Part shown: piece after piece, positions 61,665 to 64,000 of the stretch | Layout of the letters: each line of letters opens with the position of its first letter | Numbering within the stretch: position 1 is the first letter of the stretch | DNA from: CAWCQC01 sp963819905 | Lineage (GTDB): Bacteria; Actinomycetota; Thermoleophilia; Gaiellales; Gaiellaceae | Reading direction: 5' to 3' | NCBI GenBank assembly: GCA_963819905.1 | Contig: CAWFXP010000006.1 | Location: 62,001-126,000, forward strand | Length of the DNA stretch: 64,000 nt | The notes under the pieces: model-generated | What the model was told of the DNA's origin: nothing | Seen by the model: only the letters and a program-made list of their open reading frames with translations | Databases searched by the model: none | Program-made: the position numbers and the translations under genes

Positions 61665-62590
61665 TGGAGAAGCGCGTCCTCATCGCGGCCCCGCGCAGCT
61701 TCTGCGCCGGCGTCGTCCGCGCAATCGACATCGTCGAGAAGCTGCTCGAGACGCACGGGCCCCCGGTGTACGTCCGTCACGAGATCGTCCACAACGTCCA
61801 CGTCGTCGAGGATCTGGAGGCACGAGGGGCGATCTTCGTCGAGACGGAGCAGGAGGTACCGGAGGGAGCCCTGGTCGTGCTCTCGGCGCACGGGGTCGCT
61901 CCGCAGGTCTATCGAAAGTGCGCGGAGCGAAATCTCGAGGTCATCGACGCCACGTGCCCGCTCGTGTCGAAGGTGCACGCCGAAGCCAGGCGCTACGCGG
62001 CGCGGGGGCTCACGATCGCGCTCGTCGGACACGCCGGCCACGAGGAGGTCGTCGGGACGAGGGGCGAGGCGCCCGATTCGATCATCCTCGTCGAGACTGC
62101 CGACGACGTGGAGGCGCTCGAGGTCGAGGACGGCAGCAAGGTCGCGTATCTGACGCAGACGACGCTCTCGGTGGACGACACGGCAGGCGTGGTCGACGCG
62201 CTTCGCGAGCGCTTCCCGGACCTCGTCGGACCGCCCTCCGCGGACATCTGCTACGCGACGCAGAACCGCCAGGACGCCGTCAAGAAGATCTGCGAGCGAG
62301 CGACACTCGTCCTCGTCGTCGGCTCGAAGACGAGCTCGAACGCGAACCGCCTCGTCGAGGTGGCGACGACCTGCGGAGCGGACGCGTATCTCGTCGACGA
62401 CGAAGGCGACCTCGATCCCTCGTGGCTCGACGGTCACGAGATCGTCGGCCTGACTGCCGGCGCGTCGTCGCCCGAGCTCCTCGTCAACCGGGTCGCCGAC
62501 CGGCTCGCAGAGCTCGGATTCGGCGAGCGCGAGGAAGTCGAGCTCACACGGGAAGACGTCTACTTCCGTCTTCCGGCCCGGCTGCGCTGA
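61664..62590 (+). CDS. ispH: 4-hydroxy-3-methylbut-2-enyl diphosphate reductase
   Basis: A 308-residue iron-sulfur enzyme, the last step of the MEP pathway, making IPP and DMAPP. It has the three cluster cysteines in SFCAGVVRAI, DATCPLVSKVH and DICYATQNRQ, plus RHEIVHNVHVV and VGSKTSSNANRL. ATG 61664 overlaps the upstream stop. Having ispH in the hopanoid operon links precursor supply to hopanoid output. Confidence 0.96.
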   Translation: MEKRVLIAAPRSFCAGVVRAIDIVEKLLETHGPPVYVRHEIVHNVHVVEDLEARGAIFVETEQEVPEGALVVLSAHGVAPQVYRKCAERNLEVIDATCPLVSKVHAEARRYAARGLTIALVGHAGHEEVVGTRGEAPDSIILVETADDVEALEVEDGSKVAYLTQTTLSVDDTAGVVDALRERFPDLVGPPSADICYATQNRQDAVKKICERATLVLVVGSKTSSNANRLVEVATTCGADAYLVDDEGDLDPSWLDGHEIVGLTAGASSPELLVNRVADRLAELGFGEREEVELTREDVYFRLPARLR

Positions 62591-62640
62591 CGCGCGCTCC
62601 AGCCGACGGCTCTGCACGTAGCAGCCGCTTCGGATCGGGT

Positions 62641-62666
62641 CTGGGCCGCCGCGGGCTGCGGCCCAG
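62641..62666. terminator. Hairpin between ispH and the convergent small gene
   Basis: CTGGGCCGC (62641-62649) pairs perfectly with GCGGCCCAG (62658-62666), with an 8-base loop, followed on the plus strand by TCTGCT. It lies 50 bases after the ispH stop and 5 bases before the stop of the convergent small gene, so it may end both transcripts. Confidence 0.6.
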
Positions 62667-62670
62667 TCTG

Positions 62671-62850
62671 CTAGCGAGGTGTCGAGACCGGGGGCGGGCC
62701 GCCGCCGCTGTCCGGAGGCGGGTCGCTCGCGAAGAGACCCACGATCAGTCCCAGGACCCACACGATCGCGACTGCCAGGAGCAGCCTGTAGAGGAACCGC
62801 CCGAGCACCTCGAGCGTTCCCGCGAAGAACCCGACTCCCGTGTTCGTCAT
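62671..62850 (-). CDS. Small single-pass membrane protein
   Basis: A 59-residue protein with one predicted membrane helix (LYRLLLAVAIVWVLGLIVGLF) and a short Pro/Gly-rich outer tail (SDPPPDSGGGPPPVSTPR). ATG 62850 has GAGGGAG upstream and lies 1 base after the stop of the secreted-protein gene, so they are translationally coupled. Function unknown. Confidence 0.75.
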   Translation of the reverse strand: MTNTGVGFFAGTLEVLGRFLYRLLLAVAIVWVLGLIVGLFASDPPPDSGGGPPPVSTPR

Positions 62851-62851
62851 C

Positions 62852-63367
62852 TCAACTCCCTCGCTGCCATCGGTAGCCACCGTCGCCCTCGACCCAGATC
62901 TTGATCCAGGGGTACTCGCTCCCGATGCAGCCGTACTTCAGTACGCAGTTCTCCATCTTCGCCTGCCGGAACGAGTAGTGACCGCTCTGATTCGGGCCGA
63001 AGAAGTAGCCGGCGCTTCCTGCCAGGCCGCGGTAGTACCAGTTCGCGTCCACGTTCGTCGCATAGGCGGACGTCCAGACACCGGTCACGCGGCCGTTCGC
63101 CCAGCACCAGCGCTTGTGCTGATGCCACTTGTAGACGGTTGTCCTGAAGAGGAAGCTCGATCCCTCCTTCACGATGTCGATCTCGCGGCAGCCGGACGCC
63201 TGCAGCGCCCGTACGCTGCCCGCCGCTGCCTGCCGGGGTGTGCCGACGGCACGGCCCCTCGAGTCGAGCTCGGTCAGCGTCGCCGAGAGCGACCCGGCCG
63301 CCGAGCCGGCGAGCAGCGCCGCGGCCAGCGCCGCGAGCGAGACCAGCACGAAGTGTCGAAGTGTCAT
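62852..63367 (-). CDS. Secreted protein of unknown function
   Basis: A 171-residue protein with a signal peptide (VLVSLAALAAALLAGSAAG). The mature part has six or so Cys/Trp/Tyr-rich strands (FLFRTTVYKWHQHKRWCWANG, then NVDANWYYRGLAG and YPWIKIWVEGDGGYRWQRG), suggesting an extracellular beta-sandwich with a disulfide. No family is recognised. It is coupled to the small membrane protein downstream. Confidence 0.82.
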   Translation of the reverse strand: MTLRHFVLVSLAALAAALLAGSAAGSLSATLTELDSRGRAVGTPRQAAAGSVRALQASGCREIDIVKEGSSFLFRTTVYKWHQHKRWCWANGRVTGVWTSAYATNVDANWYYRGLAGSAGYFFGPNQSGHYSFRQAKMENCVLKYGCIGSEYPWIKIWVEGDGGYRWQRGS

Positions 63368-63558
63368 CCATCGTTCACCTCCCTTCAGGCGCGGCGGGCG
63401 CGGGCTGCGCGTCCACCTGAGACTCTAGGGAGGCTCACGCGGGAAAACATCGTCCCGAAACGACAGTCTTTGCGGCGGAGCCGCAACAACTTCGTGACGG
63501 ATGACTGCGGTCGCTCGGCGGCCCGGAGGCATCGGTCCGCCTGACAGGTCGGCTGTGG

Positions 63559-64000
63559 TCAGTAGAGCGCGCTGGCGAGCCGGCGACGGTAGCTCGTGCT
63601 GAGCGGGTGGTCTTGCCCCAGCTCCTGGAAGATCGTCACCATCACCTCACGGATCCGTTCCTTGCCGTCTGCGTCCGCGTCCGGCGCGGCGGCGATCAAC
63701 CACTCGAGCGCCCGCTCGTAGTCCTGCTCGCCGAGGGGGCCGAGGATCTCCGGGAACTCCCCGCTCGCGACGAGCTCGTCGAGAAGCCGGGCGCCCTCTC
63801 CAGGGCCGCCGACGCGGTCGAGGAACGCCGCCACGCCCTGTGGCGACAGCGCGCCGACGAACTCGTCCACGACGTGGCCGTTCCGGAACGCCTTGACCGC
63901 CGGGATGCTGCGGATGCCGTACGCCTCCGCCAGGCCGGGGTTCGCCTCGATGTCGACCTTGGCGAGGGTCAGCGTGTTCGCGCGCTCGAGGATGCCCTGC
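63559..64000 (-). CDS. Thioredoxin-like co-chaperone (YbbN/CnoX-like), 5' truncated by window
   Basis: The frame is open to the window edge. The visible N-terminal part is the second half of a thioredoxin fold (TLAKVDIEANPGLAEAYGIR, SIPAVKAFRNGHVVDEFVGA with the cis-Pro), followed by a TPR-like C-terminal helical region (YERALEWLIAAAPDADADGK, MVTIFQELGQDHPLSTSYRR). This is the YbbN/CnoX layout, in which a TPR-extended thioredoxin protects unfolding proteins. The catalytic Cys region lies outside the window. Confidence 0.87.
   Translation of the reverse strand, partial: QGILERANTLTLAKVDIEANPGLAEAYGIRSIPAVKAFRNGHVVDEFVGALSPQGVAAFLDRVGGPGEGARLLDELVASGEFPEILGPLGEQDYERALEWLIAAAPDADADGKERIREVMVTIFQELGQDHPLSTSYRRRLASALY

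Overview
The window is about 64 kb of very GC-rich DNA with dense genes, many GTG starts and frequent 4-base stop/start overlaps. The gene content (BTAD/AfsR-type regulator, DipZ-type CcdA-thioredoxin fusion, F420/FMN-type PPOX protein, homodimeric-type E1, hopanoid genes hpnC-hpnH) points to a high-GC actinobacterium. My best guess is a Thermoleophilia-like (Gaiellales/Solirubrobacterales) soil lineage, probably a metagenome assembly. That placement is inference from gene style; there is no rRNA or tRNA gene here to confirm it, and I saw no CRISPR array, prophage or intact transposon.

Layout. 0-12 kb: the end of a glutamine synthetase gene, a GST, an SDR and an MDR oxidoreductase whose start codons share bases, a trans-sulfuration enzyme, an alpha/beta hydrolase facing a second glutamine-synthetase-like ligase, an Ada-AlkA fusion coupled to Ogt (alkylation repair), and a giant BTAD/AAA regulator. 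12.5-19.6 kb: the most interesting block, a coupled operon for a B12-dependent diol/glycerol-dehydratase-like enzyme. Its large and medium subunits are fused, and the operon also carries a small subunit, a DmpA-type aminopeptidase, a group II PLP decarboxylase and the two reactivase subunits. There are no microcompartment genes. 19.7-27.7 kb: cold-shock protein, a run of small unknown genes, then a decayed stretch (truncated VOC and SnoaL genes joined tail to tail, a LuxR regulator and an enolase-superfamily gene with frame breaks), followed by an intact VOC/metallo-hydrolase pair and a PRC-barrel gene.

27.8-42.3 kb: a KdpDE-like two-component system downstream of a MetX-like hydrolase and an unassigned protein; a KhtTU-like K+/H+ antiporter pair; a secreted membrane-anchored protein with an internal repeat; then a stretch (35.2-38.3 kb) in which three consecutive genes carry about seven to eight single-base frame breaks; three tandem SDR genes with a beta-lactamase-like hydrolase; a universal stress protein and a hydrolase. 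42.4-54.2 kb: DipZ, a GntR regulator facing a pyruvate-dehydrogenase-type E1, a tartrate/isopropylmalate-type dehydrogenase, a MarR-SRPBCC-epimerase operon with a clear palindromic operator, an ornithine-cyclodeaminase-like gene, a PPOX protein, a class III CoA-transferase and an aldo/keto reductase.

54.2-62.6 kb: a complete squalene-to-adenosylhopane operon (hpnC, hpnD, hpnE, shc, hpnA, hpnH, hpnG-like, ispH), nearly all coupled by start/stop overlaps. It makes squalene from farnesyl diphosphate, cyclises it, attaches adenosine and begins side-chain processing, with ispH supplying isoprenoid precursor. The window ends with a small secreted/membrane protein pair and the 3' part of a thioredoxin-like co-chaperone gene.
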